Shown: positions 33,372 through 42,338, numbered from the stretch's first letter. The stretch: 64,000 nucleotides of DNA from Bacteroides sp. M10 (GCF_014334015.1 NZ_CP060488.1:5910501-5974500); one strand, 5' to 3'. Program-made: numbers and translations. Notes: a model not told the origin generated them from the sequence alone.

Positions 33372-34220
33372 TCATTCCTTTTCTCCTATGGGAATATCTT
33401 CCCATTTCCCCCCATGCCATTCTACCACCGAAGTAAAACCTGCTTTCTTCAAAGCGGCTAATCCTTCGAAGCGAGCATTGTTTATTCTTTCAGGGTAGTG
33501 CGCATCACTATTCACCTGTACCCGAATACCCAATTCTTTCAGGAAAGGGAAATAACGTTCATTCGGATAGAATGTACCCAGCTCATGATAAGACTTGGTA
33601 TTGATTTCCACCATATAACCACGTGCGGCAATCACCGCGAAGTAATCGCGGACCAACGTGTCATACCATGCTTCATCAAGCAAACCCGGACGATAACAGG
33701 AAGCGTTATAATGCATCTTGTCAGCATGACCGACAATATCAAATCCTCCCAGCTCTACCATACGGAGCAGATTCTTATAATACAGGTGGACAACAGAATC
33801 CAAGTCACCATCGAAGTGCCTGTCTACCAATTGACGGAAAAGATCTGCCGGGGTATCAATATCTACGATTTTCCCTTCCGGAGAATACAGCATATGCACA
33901 GAACCTATCCGGTAGTCAAGTGGTAGTTTTTGAAAACAAGGCAAAGAGGGATTGCTTTCTTCATTCAAGTAGTCAATTTCGAGACCGATGGCAAGCTCTA
34001 TCTTACCTGCATATTTCTTTTTCAGACGAGAGAATTCGGAAAGGTAATCTTCCATTCTATCCCACTCCATCGTCCATGCAGTAGAAAACGGTAGTGGAGC
34101 ATGAGAAGAAATGCCATAGGAAGTAAACCCTTCGCTAATAGCAAAACGAACAAAATCGTCCATATTGGCTCGTCCGTCGCAATACAGGCAGTGGCTATGA
34201 TAATTGGTTAGGTTTGTCAT
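33372..34220 (-). CDS. PHP-family histidinol-phosphatase (HisK/HisJ type)
   Basis: Metal-dependent phosphatase of 282 residues. PHP motif I is NYHSHCLYCDG (H-x-H), motif II is YGISSHAP, then GLEIDYL with the Glu ligand, RIGSVHML, DIVGHADK and the final QVNSDAHYPERI. This arrangement is that of the monofunctional histidinol phosphate phosphatase, which gives L-histidinol in histidine synthesis. The other his genes are not nearby. It lies downstream of the ABC-F gene with the palindromic array B in between. A broader phosphoesterase role is the alternative. Confidence 0.9.
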   Translation of the reverse strand: MTNLTNYHSHCLYCDGRANMDDFVRFAISEGFTSYGISSHAPLPFSTAWTMEWDRMEDYLSEFSRLKKKYAGKIELAIGLEIDYLNEESNPSLPCFQKLPLDYRIGSVHMLYSPEGKIVDIDTPADLFRQLVDRHFDGDLDSVVHLYYKNLLRMVELGGFDIVGHADKMHYNASCYRPGLLDEAWYDTLVRDYFAVIAARGYMVEINTKSYHELGTFYPNERYFPFLKELGIRVQVNSDAHYPERINNARFEGLAALKKAGFTSVVEWHGGKWEDIPIGEKE

Positions 34221-34288
34221 ACTAGGTTATATTGTCTGGGGGTATATTATCATTATTTGGTTATCCGGGAATATAATAAACTATACTT

Positions 34289-34376
34289 GTGCCATCGAAG
34301 TGGCACAACTGTGCCAGCGTGTTGGCACTGCTATGCCAAAGAGGTGGCACAAAGGTGCCAATATAGTGGCACGAAT
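34289..34376. repeat. Array of four 22-bp palindromic units (array B)
   Basis: Four units starting at 34289, 34311, 34333 and 34355, each GTGCCA-N6-TGGCAC-N4. Eight half-sites alternate in orientation at strict 12/10-bp steps. Only one base in all eight half-sites deviates (ATGCCA in unit 3), while N6 (TCGAAG, GCGTGT, AAAGAG, ATATAG) and N4 (AACT, TGCT, AAAG, GAAT) are unrelated. The array abuts the ABC-F stop codon and lies in the leader of the PHP gene. No fifth unit is visible on either side. Confidence 0.95.
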
Positions 34377-36244
34377 CAGCCTTCTATTTCGCTAAGTTCC
34401 AACCAACGCATTGTCTTTTCGTCAATCATATCATTGACTTCGGGCAAACGTTTTGACTTTTCAGTCAGTTCATCAACGGAAAGTGTGCCGCTACAAAGAA
34501 GTTCCTCTATTTGTGTTTTTTCAGCTTCCAGTTCGGCGATTTCTTTTTCCAGTTGCTCGAATTCACGCTTTTCTTTAAAGCTCATCTTACGCTTGTCGTT
34601 CAGACGGACACGGGCGGTCTTTTCTTCCTGCGGCTTCTCTGCTTCTTTCTCTTTTTGTTCCTTTGCTTCTTTCCAGTCACGATAATCACTATAATTTCCG
34701 GGGAAGTCGCGAATATCTCCCTGTCCGTTGAATACCATCAGGTGATCTACTACTTTATCCATAAAGTAACGGTCATGGGAAACGACAATCACACAGCCTT
34801 TGAAGTTCTGGAGATATTCTTCGAGTACATTCAGCGTGATAATATCGAGGTCATTGGTCGGTTCGTCCAATACCAGGAAGTTAGGATTACGCATCAGGAT
34901 GGTACAAAGGTAAAGACGGCGACGCTCTCCCCCACTCAATTTATAGACATAGCTATGCTGGGTTTCAGGAGTAAACAGGAAATGCTGCAGAAATTGAGAA
35001 GCGGTCAGTTTCTTTCCATTACCCAGTTCGATGACTTCGGCAATATCCTGTATCACATCAATCACTTTCATCTGTTCGTCAAACTGAAGTCCGTCCTGCG
35101 AATAATAACCGAAACGAACTGTTTCGCCAATATCCACTGTTCCACTATCAGGTTTGACTTGTCCCATCAATATCTTGATAAAAGTAGATTTTCCGGTTCC
35201 GTTATTTCCTACAATTCCCATCTTCTCATAACGAGAGAAGATATAAGAGAAATCATCCAGAATCTTCAGATCTCCGTAACTCTTGAAAAGATGGTCGGCT
35301 TCGAATATCTTACTTCCGATATACGAGGCTTTCACTTCCAGCTTTACATTATCGTTGTTGAAACGTTGCTTGGCTACCTTTTCCAGTTCGTAGAAAGCAT
35401 CCTCCCGGTAACGTGCCTTATGTCCGCGTGCCTGCGGCATCCGGCGCATCCAATCAAGTTCCGTACGATAGAGATTATTGGCACGTTCTATTTCTACGCT
35501 CTTAGATTCGATACGCTCCTGGCGTTTTTCGAGGTAATAGCTGTAGTTACCTTTATATTGGTAGATTTGTTGATTGTCTATTTCGATAATCTCGGAACAA
35601 ACACGGTCAAGGAAGTAACGGTCGTGAGTCACCATCAGCAAGCTAAGGTTGGTACGACGCAAGTAATCTTCCAACCATTCGGTCATATCCAAGTCCAGGT
35701 GGTTGGTCGGCTCATCAAGGATTAACAGATCCGGTTCGGTAATCAAAGCGTTTGCCAAAGCAACACGCTTCAACTGTCCGCCGGACAGTTGCTTCACTTT
35801 CTGATCGAAGTTACGGATTTTGAGTTGTGAAAGGATTTGCTTGGCTTTCTGTTCATATTCCCAAGCTTTCTCCTGATCCATACGTGCCAAGAGGTTTTCC
35901 AATCCCGGATGACCTTCGGTTTCCATGCAGCGTTCGTACTCCTTTATCAATTCCACCGTGCTGTTACCATGATGGAAACAGGCTTCGAGCACTGTCAGTT
36001 CTTCGGGATATTGCGGATCCTGTTCCAGGTAATCCACTCGAAGATCACGACGAAAAACAATATTACCGCTATCATAGCCTTCCTTTCCGGCAATGATATT
36101 TAGTAAGGTAGTCTTTCCACTACCGTTCTTTGCTATTAATCCTACACGCTGACCTTCGGCAATGCCCAAAGATACATTTTCAAAAAGAACCAAGTCACCG
36201 AAAGACTTGGTCAGGTTATCTATCTGTAAATAAGGTACTGCCAT
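34376..36244 (-). CDS. ABC-F family ATPase (Uup/EttA-like)
   Basis: Soluble tandem ATPase of 622 residues without TM segments. NBD1 has Walker A GLIAKNGSGKT, signature LSGGQLKRVALA and Walker B LLILDEPTNHLD; NBD2 has GIVGNNGTGKS, LSGGERRRLYL and FLVLDEPTNDLD. The P-site tRNA-interaction-motif linker lies at about residues 245-320 (RRMPQARGHKARYR). A C-terminal coiled coil (about 545-620) groups it with Uup. Such proteins act on the ribosome to relieve stalled translation. It lies 1 bp after the DUF3805 gene and shares its promoter at 37073. Confidence 0.94.
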   Translation of the reverse strand: MAVPYLQIDNLTKSFGDLVLFENVSLGIAEGQRVGLIAKNGSGKTTLLNIIAGKEGYDSGNIVFRRDLRVDYLEQDPQYPEELTVLEACFHHGNSTVELIKEYERCMETEGHPGLENLLARMDQEKAWEYEQKAKQILSQLKIRNFDQKVKQLSGGQLKRVALANALITEPDLLILDEPTNHLDLDMTEWLEDYLRRTNLSLLMVTHDRYFLDRVCSEIIEIDNQQIYQYKGNYSYYLEKRQERIESKSVEIERANNLYRTELDWMRRMPQARGHKARYREDAFYELEKVAKQRFNNDNVKLEVKASYIGSKIFEADHLFKSYGDLKILDDFSYIFSRYEKMGIVGNNGTGKSTFIKILMGQVKPDSGTVDIGETVRFGYYSQDGLQFDEQMKVIDVIQDIAEVIELGNGKKLTASQFLQHFLFTPETQHSYVYKLSGGERRRLYLCTILMRNPNFLVLDEPTNDLDIITLNVLEEYLQNFKGCVIVVSHDRYFMDKVVDHLMVFNGQGDIRDFPGNYSDYRDWKEAKEQKEKEAEKPQEEKTARVRLNDKRKMSFKEKREFEQLEKEIAELEAEKTQIEELLCSGTLSVDELTEKSKRLPEVNDMIDEKTMRWLELSEIEG

Positions 36245-36245
36245 T

Positions 36246-37046
36246 TTAATCCAAACACTTCTTATATTCTTCTATCACATTGCAGGGCTCTCCCGCCTTT
36301 ACTTTACTCCAAACGAGCTTCATTGGGTCGATGGTGCGATCTTTATATTGGAGAACAGGAGTTTCCCGGTTACCGTCAATCAACGTTTTCCATTCCATGC
36401 CATCCACTTCATTTGCCAGAATTGCACAAACAGTGATACCAATGGCCAACCATTCCTCTTTCTTTTTCGAACCAATCTTACCGCTGTCAATCACTTGCTG
36501 AAGTTTCTCCAAGTCCTCTTCTATTCCTTGAAAATCCTTTTTCAGTTCCTGCTTCACGGTCGATACCACCCATTCATATCCCTCATTAATCAAATAAATT
36601 TCAGAAAGACGTACAGGAATCAATTCAGCAGGGTACTTCTGCGCTTCTTTACGTACCTCCAAAGTAGCGATTACATCTTCCGCCTCCTTCACAACTCCAC
36701 CTTTAGGCACGGTGAAAGAACATTCAAAAGCAATATCGTCAACGCCTGTAATCCACAAATGGGAAGTATAATAAGTTCCCTCCTCCTGAAACATTTCTTT
36801 GCTATACGCACATTCCCACGTTCCGACTTTCACCAACGAAGCCGAATCGTTCTCTTTCAGTTCCTGCCGGATGGCATCTTTGCCATAACCGGCTTTTCCT
36901 TTAAATGCGGATATACGAAAATTCCCCGTCCATACATCGGGATTATAGAAAAGAAAAGAGCCTTCGCCATCTTCAAACTCATTCCAGTCTGATGGATAGT
37001 TCATAGAAAACCATGCTCCGGGAGAGATAAATTTCTTGCCTTGCAT
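36246..37046 (-). CDS. DUF3805/DUF3806-type protein
   Basis: Cytoplasmic protein of 266 residues. The N-terminal half (GAWFSMNYPSDWNEFEDGEGSFLFYNPD ... ISAFKG) is a PsbP/DUF3805-like beta-rich domain. The C-terminal half (IEEDLEKLQQVIDSGKIG ... WLAIGITVCAILANEVDGMEWKTLIDGNRETPVLQYKD) matches DUF3806. Both domains are of unknown function, found mostly in Bacteroidetes and often fused in this order. It has no signal peptide. It is the first gene of a two-gene unit with the ABC-F gene and has a -7 element 27 bp upstream. Confidence 0.82.
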   Translation of the reverse strand: MQGKKFISPGAWFSMNYPSDWNEFEDGEGSFLFYNPDVWTGNFRISAFKGKAGYGKDAIRQELKENDSASLVKVGTWECAYSKEMFQEEGTYYTSHLWITGVDDIAFECSFTVPKGGVVKEAEDVIATLEVRKEAQKYPAELIPVRLSEIYLINEGYEWVVSTVKQELKKDFQGIEEDLEKLQQVIDSGKIGSKKKEEWLAIGITVCAILANEVDGMEWKTLIDGNRETPVLQYKDRTIDPMKLVWSKVKAGEPCNVIEEYKKCLD

Positions 37047-37072
37047 CCTTTTACTTTAAAATGATTACTTGG

Positions 37073-37080
37073 CAAAAGTA
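37073..37080 (-). promoter_or_regulatory. Bacteroides -7 promoter element, DUF3805/ABC-F operon
   Basis: Minus-strand TACTTTTG followed by C, 27 bp before ATG 37046. The -33 position falls in the long hairpin at 37101-37179. Confidence 0.7.
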
Positions 37081-37100
37081 CAAATTAAATACGAATTTCA

Positions 37101-37179
37101 GGCACGGATTACACGGATTTCACGGTTTTTCAGAAAGATAATTACATAAAGCAACAGCGTAATCCGTGTAATCCGTGCC
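37101..37179. terminator. Long 19-bp perfect inverted repeat, probable terminator
   Basis: Arms 37101-37119 (GGCACGGATTACACGGATT) and 37161-37179 are exact reverse complements around a 41-base loop. Each arm carries tandem CACGGATT copies, with a third, partial copy in the loop (TTTCACGG). It lies 10 bp after the stop of the transglutaminase-like gene and 21 bp upstream of the next promoter. No strict U-run follows, so it may be a processing or insulating hairpin. Confidence 0.7.
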
Positions 37180-37188
37180 TACAAAACA

Positions 37189-38382
37189 TCATTTCCCTAT
37201 TGGCTGTATTTTCCTCCGCACATCTTTAGAAATTTCCAGAAACATATAATTCAATTTCCCGGAATGAATACCTTCTTCGTTCTCCTTATACTTCTTATTA
37301 GCATATTGCTTCGATTTCTCGAAAGTCAATAGCGACATTTCATTCTGCGACTTACCTACCATTGTGGAGTCCAGTTGTTCATCCGGAAAAAAGTCATCCA
37401 GATCGACATCACCAATCATTGTTGTTTCCAGGAAGTTCTTATCAGTATGCGAATTATCGGTATAGTACCCCACAAACATGTGTCCCGGCGTACGTACCAG
37501 AATAGGATCGATATTTATAGCCCGAAGCAGTGATGCAAACAGTACGCTACCGTCCACACAATTAATCTGCGAAGATTCCAGTGCATCATCAAACGTACGA
37601 ACCCGTTGCGAGAAAACAACATTGCTCGAAAGGCTGGTGTTGGAAACAGAACTGTAACGGAATTTGCGTTTCTGCAATATATTCCAAAGAGCATACACCT
37701 GCTTGTCCACCGCCCCTTTAGCCTTACTCTGATAACCAAGGAAGCGATTAACAATACGAGTATTCAATGCTTCGCGAAGCAACTGGTCAATCATCGGATT
37801 CTCTTCATTGACATAGGCAGCAAAGAAAATACTTGTATCATGGAATTTGGTTCCATTCGATACATACCCCAACAGACATTCATTGATACTGCGCACAGAG
37901 AATGTACGCACCCGTTGCCCCAGATCCTTTCCATTCATCTCGACAGTAATAGCCACACTTACCGGTTCTGCCTGCACCTCATTTTTCAGAGCTTCATAGT
38001 TCCAGATGATATCAGGATAAATCGTATATTCCGTTCGAGGCTTGTTTAGTACAAATTCCGACACCGAACGGGAGAAAAAAGGCGTTTCAGCCACTTCAAT
38101 CCGTACCCGACTATAAGCTGTCTTCGACTTCACCCGAATAGCAATACACGATTTCGGATTCCCTAAATAATTAGAATCCGACGGAACAATCACCTGCGCA
38201 TCAGTAGTGGCAACAGACAAAATCGCTGAAGGAAATATATTCCCGCCCAGATCATCCACAATCTCAAAACCGGAATTGAATGAAGTATATTTAAACACAG
38301 ACATACCGCCAAGGAGAATTAACAGTACCGCAACAGATCCTATTATTTCCTTCCGATGCCGTTTTAAGTCAATTTTTATCAT
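37189..38382 (-). CDS. Membrane-anchored transglutaminase-like protein
   Basis: Protein of 397 residues with one N-terminal TM (IIGSVAVLLILLGGMSVF, about 13-30), a beta-rich region with no recognised family (about 50-190), and a papain-like/transglutaminase core: QINCVDGSVLFASLLRAINIDPILVRTPGHMFVGYYTD, where Cys, His (PGHMFVGY) and a following Asp are the expected triad. Length and architecture fit bacterial transglutaminase-like proteases of the periplasm. It stands alone with its own -7 promoter. Catalytic residues are all present; substrate unknown. Confidence 0.82.
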   Translation of the reverse strand: MIKIDLKRHRKEIIGSVAVLLILLGGMSVFKYTSFNSGFEIVDDLGGNIFPSAILSVATTDAQVIVPSDSNYLGNPKSCIAIRVKSKTAYSRVRIEVAETPFFSRSVSEFVLNKPRTEYTIYPDIIWNYEALKNEVQAEPVSVAITVEMNGKDLGQRVRTFSVRSINECLLGYVSNGTKFHDTSIFFAAYVNEENPMIDQLLREALNTRIVNRFLGYQSKAKGAVDKQVYALWNILQKRKFRYSSVSNTSLSSNVVFSQRVRTFDDALESSQINCVDGSVLFASLLRAINIDPILVRTPGHMFVGYYTDNSHTDKNFLETTMIGDVDLDDFFPDEQLDSTMVGKSQNEMSLLTFEKSKQYANKKYKENEEGIHSGKLNYMFLEISKDVRRKIQPIGK

Positions 38383-38427
38383 TATTTGTAGTTTCTATAA
38401 TCAAACGTTTCTATTGTATCTCGCTAA

Positions 38428-38435
38428 CAAAGATA
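38428..38435 (-). promoter_or_regulatory. Bacteroides -7 promoter element, transglutaminase-like gene
   Basis: Minus-strand TATCTTTG, 46 bp before ATG 38382. No matching -33 box at the right spacing. Confidence 0.6.
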
Positions 38436-38565
38436 ACAAATAGTGGGCGGTTTTTCCTCTTACAATCAACAAAAACTTCCATATTCCGCATCAATTCTCG
38501 GAATTCCCGGAATGTAACACGATTGTAACGTCTGTTTCATCTACCCGTAACAAAGTCTCCTCATC

Positions 38566-38597
38566 TTTGCAAAGGATAAAATAAAAACGTAACTTTG
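38566..38597 (+). promoter_or_regulatory. Complete Bacteroides promoter, response-regulator/kinase operon
   Basis: TTTG at 38566-38569, a 20-bp spacer, TAACTTTG at 38590-38597. The ATG follows 26 bp later at 38624. Both boxes are full matches. Confidence 0.8.
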
Positions 38598-38623
38598 TCA
38601 TATCACATTAATACATATATCTT

Positions 38624-39313
38624 ATGAACGATTACCGTATTCTAGTTGTCGACGATGAAGAAGACCTCTGTGAGATTCTGAAATTCAATCTTGAAAACGA
38701 AGGTTATGAAGTGGATACTGCAAACTCTGCTGAAGAAGCAATGAAGATGGACATCAGCAGCTATCACTTGATTCTCCTCGATGTGATGATGGGAGAAATC
38801 TCCGGATTCAAAATGGCGAACATCCTGAAAAAAGACAAGAAAACAGCGAAAGTGCCTATTATCTTTATCACAGCAAAAGATACCGAAAACGATACTGTGA
38901 CCGGATTCAACCTGGGAGCAGACGATTATATTTCAAAACCTTTCTCGCTGCGTGAAGTCATCGCCCGTGTGAAGGCCGTATTAAGACGCACAGTAACAAC
39001 GGAAACGGAAAGAGTGCCCGAACGTCTCACTTATCAGTCGCTCGTTATTGACATCACAAAGAAAAAAGTAAGTATCGACGATGAAGAAGTACCATTAACC
39101 AAAAAAGAATTTGAGATCTTGCTTCTGCTGGTACAGAATAAGGGACGTGTATTTTCCCGTGAAGACATCCTGGCCCGGATCTGGAGTGACGAAGTGTACG
39201 TGCTCGACCGTACCATCGACGTAAACATCACCCGTCTGCGTAAAAAGATTGGGGTATACGGCAAATGCATTGTCACCCGTCTCGGATATGGATACTGTTT
39301 TGAAGCTGAATAA
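38624..39313 (+). CDS. OmpR/PhoB-family response regulator
   Basis: Regulator of 229 residues: receiver domain (LVVDDEEDLCEILKFNLENEGY, phospho-Asp in LILLDVMMG, Lys in YISKPFSLREV) and a C-terminal winged helix (PLTKKEFEILLLLVQNKGRVFSREDILARIWSDEVYVLDRTIDVNITRLRKKIG ... GYGYCFE). It is cotranscribed with the kinase 27 bp downstream. The sequence resembles PhoB more than RprY of B. fragilis, so I leave the symbol blank. The target regulon cannot be told from this window; phosphate starvation or envelope stress are the usual choices. Confidence 0.94.
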   Translation: MNDYRILVVDDEEDLCEILKFNLENEGYEVDTANSAEEAMKMDISSYHLILLDVMMGEISGFKMANILKKDKKTAKVPIIFITAKDTENDTVTGFNLGADDYISKPFSLREVIARVKAVLRRTVTTETERVPERLTYQSLVIDITKKKVSIDDEEVPLTKKEFEILLLLVQNKGRVFSREDILARIWSDEVYVLDRTIDVNITRLRKKIGVYGKCIVTRLGYGYCFEAE

Positions 39314-39340
39314 ATAATTATGCCGAATTAAATAGTTATT

Positions 39341-41122
39341 ATGAACCTGCCTGTAACTCAAAAGCATTTTTTCTCTTTTAGCCGAAAGCTTTTCCTCTCG
39401 GTTATTTCACTATTCCTGGTATTTGCCATTTGTTTTATTGCGTACCAGTATCAACGTGAACGGGAATATAAAATAGAACTGCTAAACACCAAACTACAAG
39501 ATTACAACAGCAGGCTCTACGAACAACTTGAAGAGCAACCTCTTGACAGTGAGATCATCAACGGCTATATCAACAACCATATCCTGGAAGACTTGCGTGT
39601 AACCCTTATTGATGCTCAAGGAAATGTTGTTTACGACAGCTATCCAAGTCATAATAACCAGATGGAGAACCACCTGAACCGTCCGGAAGTACAGAAAGCC
39701 ATAAAGCATGGCAACGGATATGATGTACGCCGTACTTCAGAGACAACCGGAGTTCCCTATTTCTATTCGGCCACTCATTATAAAGATTATATTGTCCGTT
39801 CGGCTTTACCTTACAATGTCAGCCTCATCAACAACCTGCAAGCAGACCCGCACTATTTATGGTTTACCGTAATCGTGACCTTATTATTAATGATTATCTT
39901 CTACAAATTCACCAACAAACTGGGGACTTCCATCAGCCAGCTCCGTGAATTTGCGATGCGCGCCGACCGGAACGAGCCTATCGAAATGGCTATGCAATCC
40001 GCCTTCCCGCACAACGAACTGGGAGAAATATCACAGCACATCATTCAAATCTACAAACGACTGCACGAAACCAAAGAAGCTCTCTACATTGAGCGTGAAA
40101 AGCTAATTACCCACCTTCAAATCTCACACGAAGGACTAGGTATATTTACTAAAGACAAAAAAGAGATTCTTGTCAACAATCTTTTCACCCAATACAGCAA
40201 CCTGATTTCAGACTCCAACCTGGAAACAACAGAAGAAGTCTTTGCCATCAGCGAACTGCAAGAGATTATTCATTTTATCAATAAGAACCAGCAAGAACGT
40301 TCGAGAGGAAAAGGTGAAAAACGAATGTCTGTCACCATCAATAAGAATGGACGGACATTTATCGTAGAATGTATCATCTTCCAGGATGCCAGCTTCGAGA
40401 TTTCCATCAACGACGTTACCCAAGAAGAAGAGCAAGTAAGACTTAAACGCCAACTGACCCAGAATATCGCCCATGAGTTGAAAACTCCCGTCAGCAGTAT
40501 CCAAGGGTATTTGGAAACCATTGTCAGCAATGAAAATATTCCACGCGAGAAGATCAATGTATTCCTCGAACGTTGTTATGCACAAAGTAACCGTTTAAGT
40601 CGGCTATTACGCGACATCTCCGTACTCACCCGCATGGATGAAGCCGCCAGCATGATCGACATGGAACGGGTAGACATCAGTGTGTTGGTAGGTAACATCA
40701 TCAACGAAGTATCGTTGGAGCTTGACGAAAAGCATATTACAGTCGTCAACTCCTTAAAGAAGAGTATACAAATCAAAGGAAATTACTCACTACTTTATTC
40801 CATCTTCCGTAATCTAATGGATAATGCCATCGCATACGCCGGAAGTAATATCCAGATCAATATCAACTGTTTCCGTGAAGATGAGAATTTCTACTATTTC
40901 AGCTTTGCCGACACAGGTATTGGAGTATCTCCCGAACATCTGAATCGTCTCTTCGAACGTTTCTACCGGGTAGACAAAGGTCGTTCACGGAAAGTAGGTG
41001 GAACAGGACTGGGATTAGCTATTGTGAAGAACGCCGTCATCATCCATGGTGGTAACATCTCCGCCAAGAACAATCAGGGAGGCGGACTGGAATTTGTATT
41101 TACATTGGCAAAGGAGAAGTAA
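39341..41122 (+). CDS. Sensor histidine kinase (PhoR-like)
   Basis: Membrane kinase of 593 residues. TM1 is at about 17-36 (SVISLFLVFAICFIAYQY), a periplasmic sensor domain follows to about 168, TM2 is at 172-190 (WFTVIVTLLLMIIFYKF), then a HAMP-like stretch, a PAS-like domain (ILVNNLFTQYSNLISD, about 265-360), HisKA with H-box IAHELKTPVSSIQGYLETI, N-box YSIFRNLMDNAIAYA, and the G boxes DTGIGVSPEHLNRLFERFYR and GGTGLGLAIVKN. The pair organisation with an OmpR-type regulator is standard. The stimulus is unknown. Confidence 0.94.
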   Translation: MNLPVTQKHFFSFSRKLFLSVISLFLVFAICFIAYQYQREREYKIELLNTKLQDYNSRLYEQLEEQPLDSEIINGYINNHILEDLRVTLIDAQGNVVYDSYPSHNNQMENHLNRPEVQKAIKHGNGYDVRRTSETTGVPYFYSATHYKDYIVRSALPYNVSLINNLQADPHYLWFTVIVTLLLMIIFYKFTNKLGTSISQLREFAMRADRNEPIEMAMQSAFPHNELGEISQHIIQIYKRLHETKEALYIEREKLITHLQISHEGLGIFTKDKKEILVNNLFTQYSNLISDSNLETTEEVFAISELQEIIHFINKNQQERSRGKGEKRMSVTINKNGRTFIVECIIFQDASFEISINDVTQEEEQVRLKRQLTQNIAHELKTPVSSIQGYLETIVSNENIPREKINVFLERCYAQSNRLSRLLRDISVLTRMDEAASMIDMERVDISVLVGNIINEVSLELDEKHITVVNSLKKSIQIKGNYSLLYSIFRNLMDNAIAYAGSNIQININCFREDENFYYFSFADTGIGVSPEHLNRLFERFYRVDKGRSRKVGGTGLGLAIVKNAVIIHGGNISAKNNQGGGLEFVFTLAKEK

Positions 41123-41203
41123 AATCAGGAGTTATCCTGCAAAACTTGTCTAATCAAAAAACGAACAGAAAAGAACGCAGCAAAATAAAAGGAAGAAAAA
41201 TTC

Positions 41204-41234
41204 TTTGAATAAAGTAGAAAGGGCATTATCTTTG
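41204..41234 (+). promoter_or_regulatory. Complete Bacteroides promoter, thioredoxin-like lipoprotein gene
   Basis: TTTG at 41204-41207, 19-bp spacer, TATCTTTG at 41227-41234. The ATG at 41279 is 44 bp further on. Confidence 0.8.
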
Positions 41235-41278
41235 CCACCAATGTAATCTACATAAGTTCAATGTAATAATTGTTAGTT

Positions 41279-42223
41279 ATGAAAACAAACATCTATATTC
41301 TTCCAGCTATATGCATCCTTTGCCTTTGTGCCTGCAAAAGCGGCAACGCTTCCAGTCTGAACAAAAATGATGTAATACAAGACACCATTAAAACCTTTAC
41401 ATTGCCTGCCATCCCCCCAATGATGACAGCCCCTGAACAACGGGCAGATTTTCTGGTGAAACATTATTGGGATAACGTCAACTTCGCCGACACCAATTAC
41501 ATCCACCACCCCGAAGTGACCGAACAAGCTTGGGCGGATTATTGTGACATACTGAATCACGTTCCGTTGGAAACTGCACAAGAAGCCATGCGGAAAACAA
41601 TCGAACAAACGAATGTAGACAAAAAAGTATTTACCTACATCACCGACCTGGCGGATAAATACTTATACGACCCCAACTCCCCCATGCGTAACGAAGAATT
41701 CTATATTCCCGTATTAGACGCCATGTTAGCTTCTCCCTTGTTAGAGGAAATAGAAAAAGTACGTCCTAAAGCCCGCCGGGAATTAGCACAGAAAAACCGT
41801 ATCGGAACCAAAGCCCTGAACTTCAGCTACACATTAGCTTCCGGCGCACAAGGCTCCCTCTATCAACAGCAAGCCGACTATATCCTCCTATTCATCAACA
41901 ACCCCGGTTGTCATGCCTGCACAGAAACGATAGACGCCCTGAAAAACGCACCTATCATCAACCGACTTTTGGGACAAAAGAAACTAACAGTCCTCTCCAT
42001 CTACCCTGACGAAGAATTGGACGAATGGAGAAAACACCTGAATGAATTCCCCAAAGAATGGATCAACGGATACGACAAGAAATTTGCCATCAAAGAACAA
42101 CAACTATATGATTTGAAGGCTATTCCTACCCTCTACCTTTTAAACAAGGAAAAAACCGTGCTTCTAAAAGACGCCACCGCACAAGCTATCGAAGAACACC
42201 TAACTAATATTGAATTAAAGTAA
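41279..42223 (+). CDS. Lipoprotein with DUF5106-like and thioredoxin-like domains
   Basis: Protein of 314 residues from ATG 41279; the frame continues to a TTG at 41270, which is less likely. A lipobox at LCLCACKSG makes it a lipoprotein. The N-terminal helical part (about 45-165, AVLVKHYWDNVNFADTNY-like in DUF5106) precedes a thioredoxin-like fold with a CHAC redox motif (NNPGCHACTETIDAL) and a cis-Pro region (DLKAIPTLYLLNKEKTVLL). Bacteroides has many such periplasmic thiol proteins of the TlpA/ResA group. It has its own strong promoter and stands alone. Redox activity is likely from the CxxC; partners unknown. Confidence 0.85.
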   Translation: MKTNIYILPAICILCLCACKSGNASSLNKNDVIQDTIKTFTLPAIPPMMTAPEQRADFLVKHYWDNVNFADTNYIHHPEVTEQAWADYCDILNHVPLETAQEAMRKTIEQTNVDKKVFTYITDLADKYLYDPNSPMRNEEFYIPVLDAMLASPLLEEIEKVRPKARRELAQKNRIGTKALNFSYTLASGAQGSLYQQQADYILLFINNPGCHACTETIDALKNAPIINRLLGQKKLTVLSIYPDEELDEWRKHLNEFPKEWINGYDKKFAIKEQQLYDLKAIPTLYLLNKEKTVLLKDATAQAIEEHLTNIELK

Positions 42224-42338
42224 AAACGGTGCAGAAATGAACTAATTTATTTCTCACTGATTGTAGCTATTCCCTTTATGTGCTATAATTATTCCGGAGT
42301 TATACTAAATATAATCACTCTGGATACATATATTTATT
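42224..42338. other. Intergenic with an imperfect hairpin
   Basis: Downstream of the thioredoxin-like gene. Arms around 42293-42322 (CCGGAGTTATA ... TATAAtCaCTCtGG) can pair with small bulges. No U-run, so a weak terminator at best. Nothing else was recognised before array C. Confidence 0.4.

Noticed and set aside
34289..34376. Palindromic arrays as CRISPR
   Set aside because: Units are 22 bp with 4-5 bp spacers and internal dyads; repeats are short and there are no cas genes. The geometry is wrong for CRISPR.
34289..34376. Palindromic arrays as ordinary intrinsic terminators
   Set aside because: No U-run follows and four evenly phased dyads are not needed to end transcription.
34511..35725. 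404-residue frame antisense to the ABC-F gene
   Set aside because: Shadow frame of a highly conserved ATPase gene.
38624..41122. Naming the two-component pair RprY/RprX
   Set aside because: The receiver and output sequences recall PhoB/PhoR more than the RprY sequence I remember; evidence was not enough for a symbol.
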